Notes: generated from the letters alone by a model not told the origin. DNA of 64,000 nt from Nostoc sp. JL33 (GCF_017114985.1 NZ_JABXKP010000081.1:1-64000); one strand, 5' to 3'. Shown: positions 8,800 to 18,544, numbered from the stretch's first letter. A program made the numbers and translations.

Positions 8800-9043
8800 A
8801 CTGAGGCGATCGCCTAGCTATTTTCCTTTACAGTTCTTTACAATTAGCCTGTGGGAAAAATTTTAAGTCTTGCCTAAGTTGTAACGAGATAATAAGTTCT
8901 ACCTCGCTATAAGAGCGTTTCCTAATAAGAGCGAGGTAGAGCTAACCTCACCCCGAAGCTGTACTTTATCTTCCCTCTGTGTGCGTCAAAAGAAGCGTTG
9001 GGGGTGAGGTTTTGATATGTACTTGATGCACCTGGGAACCGCT
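8800..9043. other. Intergenic stretch with two long hairpins
   Basis: A stem CTACCTCGCT/AGCGAGGTAG lies around 8893-8942, and a second inverted repeat AACCTCACCCC/GGGGTGAGGTT pairs 8944-8954 with 9001-9011. Neither has a T-tract that would make it a convincing terminator for the minus-strand acyltransferase gene. No gene seen. Confidence 0.5.
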
Positions 9044-10543
9044 TTAAAAATCAAAGTAGATGTAGGGCAAACTGCCTTCAGGAGCTAATAACCAAACAGC
9101 GTAGAAAGATAGAGGCACGAAGACAAGCTTAAGAGGCCAGTTCAACTCTAACTTCAGAATTCGGTTGAAGGCATAGACTACAGCCATAAGGGCAGCTAAA
9201 GCTAGAAGTACCCAAGTGAGTTGGGATTGGCTCATATTTAAGGCTTCCACATAGACCTTTTGAGCAAACTGGGGATCAGCAGGATAACCCCAAAGATGCC
9301 GAAATACCAAAGAAGAGTCTTGGAGATTAGGTAGGCGGAACCAGATCCAAGAGGTAAAAACCATCAGTTGGGTCAAGAACCAAGCGACAAAGATACCCAG
9401 AGGATTTTGCCAGAATTGTTCTAGATTTTCAACGCGATCGCTGATCGCATCTGTAAGTCGATGAACCACCAAGGCTAACCCGTGGAATATGCCCCAAACG
9501 ACATAACCTAAAGCAGCACCGTGCCAAATACCAGCGATTAGCATAATAATAAGTAAATTCCAGCAGGTACGGACTAAACCCCGACGGGAACCACCCAAAG
9601 GAAAGTAGAGATAGTTACGTAGCCAATCTCCTAGAGTCATGTGCCAGCGCCGCCAAAATTGGGCAATATTGGTGCTGAAATAGGGAAAGTCGAAATTCTC
9701 AGGTAGAACCAAGCCGAAAAGCAAAGCACTACCACGGGCAATGTCTACGTAACCGTTGAAATCTAGATATAACTGCAATCCGTAGGCGAATGTAGCTAAC
9801 CACAAATCGGTACTACCCGCCCGTTGCAAATTACCAAAACATAAATCAACAAAAATTCCCAAGTGGTCTGCAAAAATACCTTTTTTGACTGCGCCCCTAG
9901 CAATCAACCACAGCGCCTCAGCGACTCTATCGCTATTGGGGAAGTCTAGTGTATTGAATTGATTTGCTAAGTTGTGGTAGCGCGTAATCGGGCCGGAAAT
10001 CAGTTTGGCGAAAAATAATTTGTATGTGGCAAATTTGAGAAACTGCTCAGTAGCAGGCGCACCGCGATAGACATCTATTAAATAGGCAATGCATTCAAAG
10101 GTGAAAAATGAAATTCCCAAGGGTGCAATCACTTTAAAAGAGCTATCTGGTGAGTTTGTTTCCAGATGAAAAACAAACTTGAATAAAGGGGTAAAATACT
10201 TAAAACCTAATAACAGTAAAACATTTAGAGTTATACCCAGCCACAAAAGTTTTAGACGACGAAGATTCCAATCACCTTGGGCAAATTGCCACTCTTCATT
10301 AGAAATTTGCCAATCAAGAGAATGTTTTCCTGGCGATGTGTTTTTTCCAATTTCCAGCCCCACACGGAAATTAATAAACGTCAATGCTAATAGTAATGGT
10401 ATGTACTGGATGTGCAGAGATGCATAGAAAACCAAACTAGCAATTAGCAGCGTCCATAATCGCAATTTCTGTTGTGCTAAAGACCAGTAAATTCCTAACA
10501 CACTCAACAAGAACAGCCCATATAAAATTGATATAAAGTTCAT
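9044..10543 (-). CDS. MBOAT family O-acyltransferase (AlgI-like)
   Basis: 499 aa, very hydrophobic with about ten membrane segments. AlgI/DltB-type features: KFATYKLFFAKLISGPITRY, the WRRWHMTLGDWLRNYLYFPLGG loop and the catalytic-His motif AGIWHGAALGYVVWGIFHG near residue 338. Members transfer acetyl or other acyl groups across the inner membrane onto extracellular polysaccharide. The next gene downstream of the shared promoter side (10686, same strand) encodes a secreted SGNH-like protein, the usual partner that completes transfer. The polysaccharide acceptor is not identifiable here. Start ATG 10543 gives an immediate membrane segment. Confidence 0.9.
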   Translation of the reverse strand: MNFISILYGLFLLSVLGIYWSLAQQKLRLWTLLIASLVFYASLHIQYIPLLLALTFINFRVGLEIGKNTSPGKHSLDWQISNEEWQFAQGDWNLRRLKLLWLGITLNVLLLLGFKYFTPLFKFVFHLETNSPDSSFKVIAPLGISFFTFECIAYLIDVYRGAPATEQFLKFATYKLFFAKLISGPITRYHNLANQFNTLDFPNSDRVAEALWLIARGAVKKGIFADHLGIFVDLCFGNLQRAGSTDLWLATFAYGLQLYLDFNGYVDIARGSALLFGLVLPENFDFPYFSTNIAQFWRRWHMTLGDWLRNYLYFPLGGSRRGLVRTCWNLLIIMLIAGIWHGAALGYVVWGIFHGLALVVHRLTDAISDRVENLEQFWQNPLGIFVAWFLTQLMVFTSWIWFRLPNLQDSSLVFRHLWGYPADPQFAQKVYVEALNMSQSQLTWVLLALAALMAVVYAFNRILKLELNWPLKLVFVPLSFYAVWLLAPEGSLPYIYFDF

Positions 10544-10552
10544 TTTTTAGTC

Positions 10553-10685
10553 GTTTATCATTTATCATTTGTCATTTGTCATTTGTCATTTGTCATTTGT
10601 TATTGGGCATTGCTTATTCTCCTCATCCCCCTGATCTCCCTGATCTCCCTCATCCCCCACTCCCCATTCCCCATTCCCCACTCCC
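10553..10685. repeat. Heptanucleotide repeat tracts (STRR)
   Basis: A TCATTTG heptamer repeats five to six times (10553-10600). It is followed by CCCTGATCT and CCCCATT/CCCCACT heptamer-type runs up to the stop codon side of the 10686 gene. Such short tandemly repeated repetitive sequences are typical of Nostoc genomes. Confidence 0.8.
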
Positions 10686-13679
10686 CTATTTCACTGGCCA
10701 AGGAATCATCGGGTCATTAGCCAACTTTTTCGAGACTTCGTATGCTCCAAAGCGGTTGAGGTGGCTGGGATCAGAAAAGTAGTCATTTGTTTTTATCCAC
10801 TGTTGGCTCAAATCACGATAAATAAACTTGGGATTAGTAGCCAAACGCAACATATATTGCTGAAATTGTTGCTCATATTGTTTACGCACTGGATCTAAAT
10901 AATCTTCCGTCAAAGGCATATTGACAAACACTAAGGAAATTTTTTGAGACTGGGCAAACTGAAGCAATTCTTGACAGGCAGCATCTTGCTGTCCTTCTAC
11001 TTGGAAAGATTTATAGTCGTTGTCGTAATTTCCGGAAACCCGAGAATGTTTTTGATAGTATCTGGCGGGATTGAAGCGAATAGACAAAGGTAGAAAGCCA
11101 TCAAAGTCAACTGCTTGCCGAGAAATACTCTCATCTGAAGTACCGTCTGTAGACTGTTTTTCTGATGCAACTGTCTGATTAGGACTAAGTGTGAACAGTT
11201 GTTTTTGCAGTAAAGTTTTAATTTGGTCGCGGTTTTGATAGCTAGTAGAAAGAGATGCTAGAGCCTGACTTAACGACTGATTGACAGCTTCATAGGTACT
11301 AATCTCCGGTTTTTCCTCACTTGTCTTTTCTTCTGGCGAATTTACCGTATTTTCGGGCAAATCATTGCTATTTGCAGCTATTGGTGTTTTTTGGAGTGCT
11401 TGTTTATAACCAGCTGATGCAGCGATCGATTTAAAGGTAATATCCTCGCGTCCACCGTTGAAAGCACGCGCACCATCTGCCCAGATAATTATTTTAGGCA
11501 GTTCTGATGGTTCCAGTACGTGGCGAACCAGAAAGTCTACAACTTGTGCAGTAGCACCGTTGATCCCAAAGTTAAACACGTCAATATTTGGATAACCCTG
11601 AGCCGCTAAAGCTTTAGAAAGTGCTGCTGGATCTACTCCTCTGAGCGCGCGGGAGGAGCCAATAATCAACACATCTGGCGGACTACCAGTTCTAGCTAAA
11701 CGCTGTTTATACAGTGCTAGTTGCTCGTCTAACTGCCTGACATTGAAACTTGGCATCTGCGATCGCGCTGCTAAAAGAATAGCGGTAGAGGTTGCTTTTT
11801 CCTTCAGTGGTGCAGCTGCCAAATTCTTGATCGAGGTATCATCACTTTGGGTAAATTCAGAAGCATTAAATACAGAACTCTGATTTGGAGGAGATTTTGT
11901 CTTGGAAGTGCTGGTAAAAAATGTCGTTTTCTGGCTCTGATTTTTCCCAGATGTCAAAGATGCCTTTTGCCCAGAAGATGATGGGGGTATATTGGTGGGC
12001 GTAGCACGGGCGATGATTTGACCCAACACCCAATCAGTTTGGAGAGTGAGCAATAATCCCAGTGTCCCCCAAACCAGAGCCACCTTAAGTCCTTGAGCGT
12101 CAGGGTTTGCCTCGGCTGACTGGTGGGTTTCGGTAAATAGCTGGCTTCTCAACAGGAATTTTTTCGCTGTTGCACTCGCTGTTGCTATCCAATCTCGCGC
12201 TACTTCTGTCACAAAAGTTTGAACTTCTTGTGTGGTTAAGTCCGGGCGCAAAATTGGTTCGTTAGTCTCAGAGCTTACCAGCTCGTTAAAGTATTTAGAA
12301 GTAGCAGCAAATTCTGGGGTTGCTTCTGGGACTAAACGTTGGCGATGCTCAAAATCAAGTCCATAGTGCCAAAAAGGTTCTTTATTCCCAGCGCGGCGAC
12401 CGTAGACACGTATGCCCATAATACCGGGAATTTTTAACTGGCGGATAAACTGGGTAATTTTGCTTGCTACTTGTTCACGCCCTGGACAAACAGGTGCATC
12501 ACACATGATGTGCAATAAATCATTTTTTTTCAGCAGCAGTACGCGAATTCCACCTGTCAATAGCCGCCAATCCAAGTCAGGATTGAGTAAACGCTCCAGT
12601 AAAAATACGATCGCTGGTTGATCGCCAGTATTCGCCAAATCTAGCGGTGATATGGCAAAGGCGGGATGCTTTGTCGCGGGTAAAGCCAGCCAATCAATCC
12701 AAGTTGGTTGGTTGTCGCCTGCTTTTTGTCCGTATACGGTGGCGGCGAGAATGCCTTGAGGAGCGATCCCTTCTAGCTGGGGTAAAATCGCCTCTAAGCA
12801 CATTACCTTGTCTGGGATTGGGGCTATTCCTAAGGGATCATAAGCTGGAGTACAAAAGATATGTAGGGTTGATTCCTTAAGATCAGCTTGGACAGCAACT
12901 TTTAATGACAATACCTCAGTTAATAATCGAGCGATCGCTTGTACATCCCCCCAACGCGCCCACTCCTTAAGCATTACCTCTGGTGGCGTCAAATCCACCC
13001 GCAGCAGCCAATCAGGTGCAGTTTCGCCGATCACCTGAGAAACAATTACTGCATCTTGGTAGCCGGAAAGTTTGAGATAACGCAACTTCTGCGCTATTGG
13101 TTCAGCAAGCAACGATGCATCAGGGCTATAGCTTGACAGGCAAAATATCCACAGGCGATTTTCTTCTGGCTGAGAGTTCTTTGGCTTATATAGCTTAATC
13201 TTTGCCTGTACCGATACACCTAACATACTCAGAGTTTCGCTGAGATAGCGAGCGATCGCCTCTGGGTTTCCTTGGCGTGCCAAACTTTCGTTAGAGACAA
13301 TCAGCGCCCCAGCCGATTGTTTTGATTTTTCCGAGTCTTCTAGCAGCGCTTGCTGCACCTGTTCCAGATGCTTATCTATTTGATTCAAGTAAACCCGATG
13401 GCACCATTTGGGGCGCTGTTCCCCTTTTCTTCGGCCATAGACAAATACTTGATATATTGAGGGTTCTTCCTTGCTGGTCAGGAGATCCACATCTGTTTGC
13501 TGTAGTGCTTGCAGCAAGTCAGACAAAGTGCGCCAACGCTGCGGACATTCTGTACCTTCACAAAGAATATGAAGGTCATTTCCCCGCAACCGGACTTTCA
13601 CTCCGAAAGTGTTGATTCCTGTTGCTTGGCTTACCCATTGCAGTAAGGATTGCTGGCGATCTGGTAATACTGTTTTCAT
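10686..13679 (-). CDS. Large SGNH-hydrolase-like protein, DUF1574 type, partner of MBOAT
   Basis: 997 aa. The first about 450 residues hold four copies of one module, each with LHI(F/M)C-type and (V/R)VYGxxxG-type blocks (about residues 32-85, 175-230, 270-330 and 390-445). One membrane segment follows near residue 535 (VALVWGTLGLLLTLQTDWVL), then a low-complexity Ser/Thr/Lys linker. The C-terminal domain has SGNH block I, IGSSRALRG near residue 673, and block V, SDPSHLNRFG near residue 971, giving a Ser plus Asp/His pair. This topology resembles AlgJ/AlgX-like partners of MBOAT enzymes. It lies upstream of the acyltransferase in the same direction, 142 bp apart, so they are probably coexpressed. 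The module repeat function is unknown. Confidence 0.8.
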   Translation of the reverse strand: MKTVLPDRQQSLLQWVSQATGINTFGVKVRLRGNDLHILCEGTECPQRWRTLSDLLQALQQTDVDLLTSKEEPSIYQVFVYGRRKGEQRPKWCHRVYLNQIDKHLEQVQQALLEDSEKSKQSAGALIVSNESLARQGNPEAIARYLSETLSMLGVSVQAKIKLYKPKNSQPEENRLWIFCLSSYSPDASLLAEPIAQKLRYLKLSGYQDAVIVSQVIGETAPDWLLRVDLTPPEVMLKEWARWGDVQAIARLLTEVLSLKVAVQADLKESTLHIFCTPAYDPLGIAPIPDKVMCLEAILPQLEGIAPQGILAATVYGQKAGDNQPTWIDWLALPATKHPAFAISPLDLANTGDQPAIVFLLERLLNPDLDWRLLTGGIRVLLLKKNDLLHIMCDAPVCPGREQVASKITQFIRQLKIPGIMGIRVYGRRAGNKEPFWHYGLDFEHRQRLVPEATPEFAATSKYFNELVSSETNEPILRPDLTTQEVQTFVTEVARDWIATASATAKKFLLRSQLFTETHQSAEANPDAQGLKVALVWGTLGLLLTLQTDWVLGQIIARATPTNIPPSSSGQKASLTSGKNQSQKTTFFTSTSKTKSPPNQSSVFNASEFTQSDDTSIKNLAAAPLKEKATSTAILLAARSQMPSFNVRQLDEQLALYKQRLARTGSPPDVLIIGSSRALRGVDPAALSKALAAQGYPNIDVFNFGINGATAQVVDFLVRHVLEPSELPKIIIWADGARAFNGGREDITFKSIAASAGYKQALQKTPIAANSNDLPENTVNSPEEKTSEEKPEISTYEAVNQSLSQALASLSTSYQNRDQIKTLLQKQLFTLSPNQTVASEKQSTDGTSDESISRQAVDFDGFLPLSIRFNPARYYQKHSRVSGNYDNDYKSFQVEGQQDAACQELLQFAQSQKISLVFVNMPLTEDYLDPVRKQYEQQFQQYMLRLATNPKFIYRDLSQQWIKTNDYFSDPSHLNRFGAYEVSKKLANDPMIPWPVK

Positions 13680-14078
13680 TAGAAGTTAACTTTACAGTCA
13701 GCGATTGTTGGGGGATAGTGCTTGCACTTGTAAACTAGAACCATAGGTCTATCACACTCTGACGGTTTTTTTTTAACAATTTTGTTACCTTCGTAGCTCA
13801 CAAAATCCGCCAAGATAGTCTTGTACAGGTTGCAAGTCTGACTAATATTGAGTTTTGCGTTTATTTTACTAATAGGGAGTCAGAAATCGGAAGTTAGGAG
13901 TTAGGAGTTAAAAGTTAGCAGCTAGGAGTCAGAATAATTCTATATGACTAGCTGATCGCTTGTCTTTTAAAGTCGGACTTGCTTACCACTGCGTTAACGC
14001 CCCTGATGGACGAAACAAACAACAAGCTTATCCCATTTCAACTTCATCCCTTTATCAAAAGGAGTCATCCTAACTCCC
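13680..14078. other. Intergenic region with a GTTAGGA-type heptamer tract
   Basis: Between the divergent SGNH gene and the small gene at 14182. It contains a short GTTAGGAGTTAGGAG-type tract at 13884-13930. It must hold the promoters of both genes, but no clear -35/-10 pair stands out. Confidence 0.5.
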
Positions 14079-14154
14079 AACTCCTGTACAGACGCGATTA
14101 ATCGCGTCTCTACTCCAAACTCCTGTACAGACGCGATTAATCGCGTCTCTACTC
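14079..14154. repeat. Two tandem 38-bp units containing a perfect palindrome
   Basis: The 38-bp unit beginning AACTCCTGTACAGACGCG occurs at 14079 and 14117. Each contains the 18-bp palindrome GACGCGATTAATCGCGTC (14091-14108 and 14129-14146). It lies just upstream of the small gene at 14182, so it could act as an operator or as a cruciform-forming dispersed repeat. A relative (GAGACGCGATTTATTGCGTC) is inside the element at 32814. Confidence 0.8.
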
Positions 14155-14181
14155 AATAATTCCCATAACCAAAAATTAGCA

Positions 14182-14436
14182 ATGCCTCCTGCCAAACAAC
14201 AGCCTTCACCTAACCCCGCATCCAATCTGGATTTCTTTACCATTCCCCAATCGTTCATTTTACAAATAGGTACAGCGTCTATATTACTGCTGCTGATTAC
14301 AGGAAAAACTACAGTAAGAGCACTAGAAGCCATAGGGGAAGCCAGTGAAGAATTATTTCGAGGCGATCGCCTACCTAACCTCGACTTCCCAGATGAACAC
14401 CAAACCAATCCAGATGAGAATATATACACCAAATAA
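14182..14436 (+). CDS. Small membrane protein, unknown function
   Basis: 84 aa. A Pro-rich N-terminus is followed by one hydrophobic segment (FILQIGTASILLLLITG, about residues 31-47) and an acidic tail (RGDRLPNLDFPDEH). I do not recognise a named family, but a single-helix protein just upstream of ppc is plausible. It ends 84 bp before the ppc start and may be cotranscribed with it. The opposite-strand frame here is a shadow. Confidence 0.6.
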   Translation: MPPAKQQPSPNPASNLDFFTIPQSFILQIGTASILLLLITGKTTVRALEAIGEASEELFRGDRLPNLDFPDEHQTNPDENIYTK

Positions 14437-14520
14437 TTATTTGCTCAGGAACAACCCGGTGAGCATTAAGTGCAAAGCCTAGAACCGTAAACAGTAATTA
14501 GCTTTACAAGAATAGAGAAT

Positions 14521-17500
14521 ATGGGTTCCCTTTTATACTCTTCGTCTCAAACTGCGGATATATACCCGGTGTCGGAATTATTTTTGCGTCATCGTCTCCA
14601 GGTAGTGGAAGAATTGTGGGAGTCAGTTCTCCGGCAAGAATGCGGACAAAATATGGTAGACCTGTTGGGGCAGTTGCGCGATTTATGTTCACCAGAAGGA
14701 CAAGCAACAAATGACCAAGCATCCTCAGCCGTCAAATTAATTGAACAACTAAATATCAACGAAGCAATCCGCGCGGCTCGTGCTTTCGCTCTCTATTTTC
14801 AGTTGATTAACATCATAGAGCAGGAATACGAACAACGGCAGCAATTGAGTCGCTATGAGGCAGAAGCAGAGGCTACAGAGCCGCAAACACCATCCAATGT
14901 CAACTATTCCTCCAATCAAAGAGAAGATGACGCGCCTGTTAGCAGGGGAATAGCAGCAGAGTTGCTGAGAAAAAGTTATCTAGAAAAAGAATTAGTCAAA
15001 CCAAAAGGTACTTTCGCTGCCTTGTTTCCCTATTTATTCAAACTGAATGTACCACCCCAGCAAATTCAACGTCTAATTGCACATCTGGATGTGCGCTTAG
15101 TTTTCACAGCGCACCCAACGGAAATTGTTCGTCATACCATCCGGGATAAGCAGCGACAGGTGGTATTACTGTTGCAAAAACTGGATGCCTTAGAAAACCA
15201 TTCTGGTACCACACCCGGAGCATATCCTTGGGAAGCAGCAGATGTCCGCGAACAATTGCTCGAAGAAATTCGCCTGTGGTGGCGCACAGATGAACTTCAC
15301 CAGTTCAAACCGACAGTGCTAGATGAAGTAGATTATGCTCTACACTACTTCCAAGAAGTTTTATTTGATGGCATTCCTCAACTGTATAAACGTTTCAAAC
15401 ATACCCTATCCAATACCTTTCCTTGGCTAGAACCACCGAGTAAAAACTTTTGCTCTTTCGGCTCCTGGGTAGGTTCAGACAGGGATGGGAACCCATCAGT
15501 TACACCCGAAATTACCTGGCAGACAGCTTGCTATCAACGCAAAATGGTGCTAGGGAGATATATTCAGTCAGTAAAAAATCTGATTGAATTGTTGAGTGTG
15601 TCGATGCACTGGAGTGATGTCTTACCAGACTTACTGGAATCTCTAGAATTGGATCAGTCCCAGTTGAGCGAAGTCTACGATGCACTGGCGCTGCGTTATC
15701 GACAAGAACCCTATCGGCTGAAACTGGCTTATGTGCTGAAACGGCTAGAAAATACTCGCGATCGCAATCTAGCTTTATATAATCGGGAAACGCCAAAAAA
15801 TCAAGATAGTCCCCTGTATCTTTCGGGAGACGATTTTTTAGCAGAACTGCGGATGATTGAACGCAACTTAACAGAAACAGGTTTAAGCTGTCGAGAATTA
15901 GAAAATCTCATCTGTCAGGCAGAAATTTTTGGCTTTAACTTGACACAGCTAGATATCCGTCAAGAATCATCCCGCCACGCCGATGCGCTCAATGAGATAC
16001 TCGAATACCTGCAAATATTATCTCAACCTTACAACGAACTCTCTGAGGAGGAAAAAGTCGCTTGGCTCACCGGAGAACTGCAAACTCGCCGGCCATTAAT
16101 TCCGGCAGAATTGCCATTTTCTGAGAAAACCAACGATGTAATTGAAACTTTTCGCATCGTGCGATCGCTGCAACAAGAATTTGGTTTCAACATCTGCCAA
16201 ACTTACATTATCAGCATGTGCCGCGACGTCAGCGACGTGCTGGAAGTGTTGCTGTTAGCTAAAGAAGCCAGACTTTTTGACCCCGCCATTGCTGTCGGAA
16301 CTATTCAAGTTGTCCCCCTCTTTGAAACAGTAGAAGATTTACAACGCTCCAGAAGCGTCATGCGGAAACTGTTTGAACTGCCGTTATATCGCGCTTTGTT
16401 AGCTGGCGGCTATGAACAGACAAAAGCAGAGAATGCCAATGAAAATTCATCCTCCCCTGCCTCCCCTGTCCCCTCCGTTTCGCCCCTCCCCCCAAACTTA
16501 CAAGAAGTCATGCTGGGGTATTCTGACAGCAACAAAGACTCTGGTTTTTTAAGCAGCAACTGGGAAATTCATAAAGCTCAAAAATCGCTGCAACAAATAG
16601 CAGAAAACTATGATCTAAATTTGCGGATTTTCCACGGACGCGGCGGTTCTGTGGGACGGGGTGGCGGCCCTGCTTACGAGGCGATTTTGGCTCAACCAGG
16701 TCATAGTATCAATGGGCGAATCAAAATTACCGAACAAGGAGAAGTTTTGGCTTCCAAATATTCCTTGTTGGACTTGGCATTGTATCACATGGAAACCATC
16801 ACCACGGCTGTGATTCAAGCTAGCCTGTTGCGGACAGGGTTTGATGATATTGAACCCTGGAATGAGATTATGGAAGAATTAGCAGCGCGATCGCGCCAAC
16901 ATTATCGTGCCCTAATCTACGAACAGCCTGATTTTGTTGACTTCTTCCACGAAGTAACTCCGATTGAAGAAATCAGCCAGCTACAAATTAGTTCCCGTCC
17001 AGCCCGCCGTCCATCTGGTAAGAAAGATTTAAGTAGTCTACGAGCTATTCCTTGGGTATTTAGTTGGACACAAACTCGCTTTTTGCTGCCTTCTTGGTAC
17101 GGCGTTGGCACAGCTATACAAGAATTCTTGAACGTAGAACCAGAAGAACATTTGAAATTGCTACGTTACTTTTACGTTAAGTGGCCTTTTTTCAAGATGG
17201 TGATTTCCAAAGCCGAGATGACCTTGGCAAAAGTAGACATGCAAATGGCACATCACTACGTTCAGGAATTGTCAAAACCAGAAGATCAACTTCGTTTTGC
17301 CAAGGTTTTTGATCAAATTGCCAGCGAGTTCTATCTTACAAGAGATTTGGTGTTAAAAATCACCAATCACAATCGACTGTTAGATGGTGATCCTGTATTG
17401 CAACGATCTGTACAGTTACGCAATGGCACAATTGTACCCTTAGGATTTATCCAAGTTTCCTTACTCAAGCGCCTACGACAGTCCCAAAATACGACTGCTA

Positions 17501-17601
17501 CATCTGGAGTCATCCACTCTCGTTACAGCAAAGGCGAGTTACTGCGAGGGGCATTGTTAACTATTAATGGTATTGCTGCTGGGATGAGAAATACAGGTTG
17601 A
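14521..17601 (+). CDS. ppc: Phosphoenolpyruvate carboxylase
   Basis: 1026 aa. Carboxylates PEP to oxaloacetate, the main anaplerotic reaction in cyanobacteria. Signature motifs: VFTAHPTEIVRHT with the catalytic His, GSWVGSDRDGNPSV, LDIRQESSRHADAL, GYSDSNKDSGFLSSNW, FHGRGGSVGRGGGPAYEAI, the FSWTQTRFLLPSWYG loop and the C-terminal MRNTG. The N-terminus lacks the plant phospho-Ser motif, as expected. At 16441-16500 an in-frame Pro/Ser-rich insert (about 18 residues, CCTCCCCTG-type DNA) precedes the GYSDSNKDSG motif and looks like a heptanucleotide-type tract inside the gene. A second low-complexity acidic stretch is near residue 120. Confidence 0.98.
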   Translation: MGSLLYSSSQTADIYPVSELFLRHRLQVVEELWESVLRQECGQNMVDLLGQLRDLCSPEGQATNDQASSAVKLIEQLNINEAIRAARAFALYFQLINIIEQEYEQRQQLSRYEAEAEATEPQTPSNVNYSSNQREDDAPVSRGIAAELLRKSYLEKELVKPKGTFAALFPYLFKLNVPPQQIQRLIAHLDVRLVFTAHPTEIVRHTIRDKQRQVVLLLQKLDALENHSGTTPGAYPWEAADVREQLLEEIRLWWRTDELHQFKPTVLDEVDYALHYFQEVLFDGIPQLYKRFKHTLSNTFPWLEPPSKNFCSFGSWVGSDRDGNPSVTPEITWQTACYQRKMVLGRYIQSVKNLIELLSVSMHWSDVLPDLLESLELDQSQLSEVYDALALRYRQEPYRLKLAYVLKRLENTRDRNLALYNRETPKNQDSPLYLSGDDFLAELRMIERNLTETGLSCRELENLICQAEIFGFNLTQLDIRQESSRHADALNEILEYLQILSQPYNELSEEEKVAWLTGELQTRRPLIPAELPFSEKTNDVIETFRIVRSLQQEFGFNICQTYIISMCRDVSDVLEVLLLAKEARLFDPAIAVGTIQVVPLFETVEDLQRSRSVMRKLFELPLYRALLAGGYEQTKAENANENSSSPASPVPSVSPLPPNLQEVMLGYSDSNKDSGFLSSNWEIHKAQKSLQQIAENYDLNLRIFHGRGGSVGRGGGPAYEAILAQPGHSINGRIKITEQGEVLASKYSLLDLALYHMETITTAVIQASLLRTGFDDIEPWNEIMEELAARSRQHYRALIYEQPDFVDFFHEVTPIEEISQLQISSRPARRPSGKKDLSSLRAIPWVFSWTQTRFLLPSWYGVGTAIQEFLNVEPEEHLKLLRYFYVKWPFFKMVISKAEMTLAKVDMQMAHHYVQELSKPEDQLRFAKVFDQIASEFYLTRDLVLKITNHNRLLDGDPVLQRSVQLRNGTIVPLGFIQVSLLKRLRQSQNTTATSGVIHSRYSKGELLRGALLTINGIAAGMRNTG

Positions 17602-17634
17602 TTGGGAATGGGAGTTGGGAGTGGGGAGTGGGGG

Positions 17635-17898
17635 ATGAGGGAGACAAGGGGGACAAGAATTTTAATTTGCACTTTTTTGGCGCTATCAGTAGGTTTTTTT
17701 GGTGCTTACACTAGTGGGCAAATTACCATGATGCTGCATAGCCAAAAGTGCCAAAACCAACCTTGGGGTTTCAAGGAGATGTGCAATGCTTGGATGACAC
17801 CTGGAGCAATATGGCAAGGTAGCACAACAGGGTTATGGACAGGCACTATCTTAGGGGCGTTTGTTGGGGGTTTGGTGACGCGACAAGCTCGTGATTAG
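17635..17898 (+). CDS. Small two-helix membrane protein, unknown function
   Basis: 87 aa from ATG 17635. Two hydrophobic segments (ILICTFLALSVGFFGAY and TTGLWTGTILGAFVGGLV) flank a loop with two Cys. The frame is open from TTG 17602, directly after the ppc stop, but those codons read a GGGAGTGGG heptanucleotide-type tract, so I take the later ATG. It is probably a read-through partner of ppc. Function not recognised. Confidence 0.55.
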   Translation: MRETRGTRILICTFLALSVGFFGAYTSGQITMMLHSQKCQNQPWGFKEMCNAWMTPGAIWQGSTTGLWTGTILGAFVGGLVTRQARD

Positions 17899-17911
17899 TG
17901 TAGCGTCACCA

Positions 17912-17937
17912 AAGCCCCCGCCTAAAGGCGGGGGCTT
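17912..17937. other. Strong GC hairpin downstream of the ppc unit
   Basis: Perfect 11-bp stem AAGCCCCCGCC/GGCGGGGGCTT with a 4-nt loop, 14 bp past the stop codon of the 17635 gene. It is followed by GAAAAAAG rather than Ts, so it is not a canonical intrinsic terminator on the plus strand. It could still limit read-through or protect the transcript end. Confidence 0.6.
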
Positions 17938-18238
17938 GAAAAAAGCCCAAATCTGACTAGTCTAAGTCAAAACTTGACTACGTTTAAGGCAAGAGTTAAA
18001 GACCTACCAAGGAATGCTCCCGCTAGTTCCTTGCTCTAGAAATTGAGGATTAAAGAGGCTTAAAAGGGTTAAACCAGTGTTCTCGATATGCTTCCACGGC
18101 GCGAGGATTTTGGTGAGTTCGATGAACCTCTAAACGCAAAGAATTGCAATTAATCCCCGGCAGCAAAAAAGCCAGTTGGCAGCTTTGGTGTCAGCAAGGC
18201 TGGTAAAATCTACCCATAGCGAAAAAGAACAAATCACC
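17938..18238. other. Intergenic stretch, no gene seen
   Basis: 301 bp between the ppc unit hairpin and the gene at 18239. Both strands are interrupted by stops. It should contain the promoter of the 18239 gene; TAAAAT at about 18205 is a possible -10, but I see no matching -35. Confidence 0.4.
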
Positions 18239-18544
18239 ATGCCTACCGAAACTAACCCAGGAAATCAGACTACCACAGGTGCTGATGCTATTGATGAAGC
18301 GATCGCACAGGGAATTGATTTTGATGGTTCTCCGATTCCGCCTGCCAAGCTAGACCTTTATGGTAAAGTTATGGCGCTAGAAGGCAATAGACAGCGCAGT
18401 GGCGTATCTAATACGATGCGATCGCGCATTGTGCGAATTGGTGCAAAACACATTCCCCAAGCAGAACTCGACCAATTACTTGTAGATGCTGGTTTCGCAC
18501 CCCTAAAAGAGAAAGAAATTGCTTTTTTTTATAGTGGCAAATAA
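18239..18544 (+). CDS. Conserved cyanobacterial protein, unknown function
   Basis: 101 aa from ATG 18239 (the frame is open from 18176). No signal peptide or membrane segment. Recognisable blocks: IDFDGSPIPPAKLDLYGKVM, then GVSNTMRSRIVRIGAKHIPQ, ending APLKEKEIAFFYSG. The even mixture of charged and hydrophobic residues looks like a small folded cytosolic domain. I cannot assign a family name. Isolated gene. Confidence 0.65.
   Translation: MPTETNPGNQTTTGADAIDEAIAQGIDFDGSPIPPAKLDLYGKVMALEGNRQRSGVSNTMRSRIVRIGAKHIPQAELDQLLVDAGFAPLKEKEIAFFYSGK

Noticed and set aside
14070..14432. 120-codon minus-strand frame
   Set aside because: It covers the tandem palindromes and the antisense of the 14182 gene; its repeated SRDAINRVCTG is translated repeat DNA.
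17912..17937. Intrinsic terminator call for the GC hairpin
   Set aside because: The stem is strong but there is no T-tract on either strand in the required place, so it is listed as a hairpin only.
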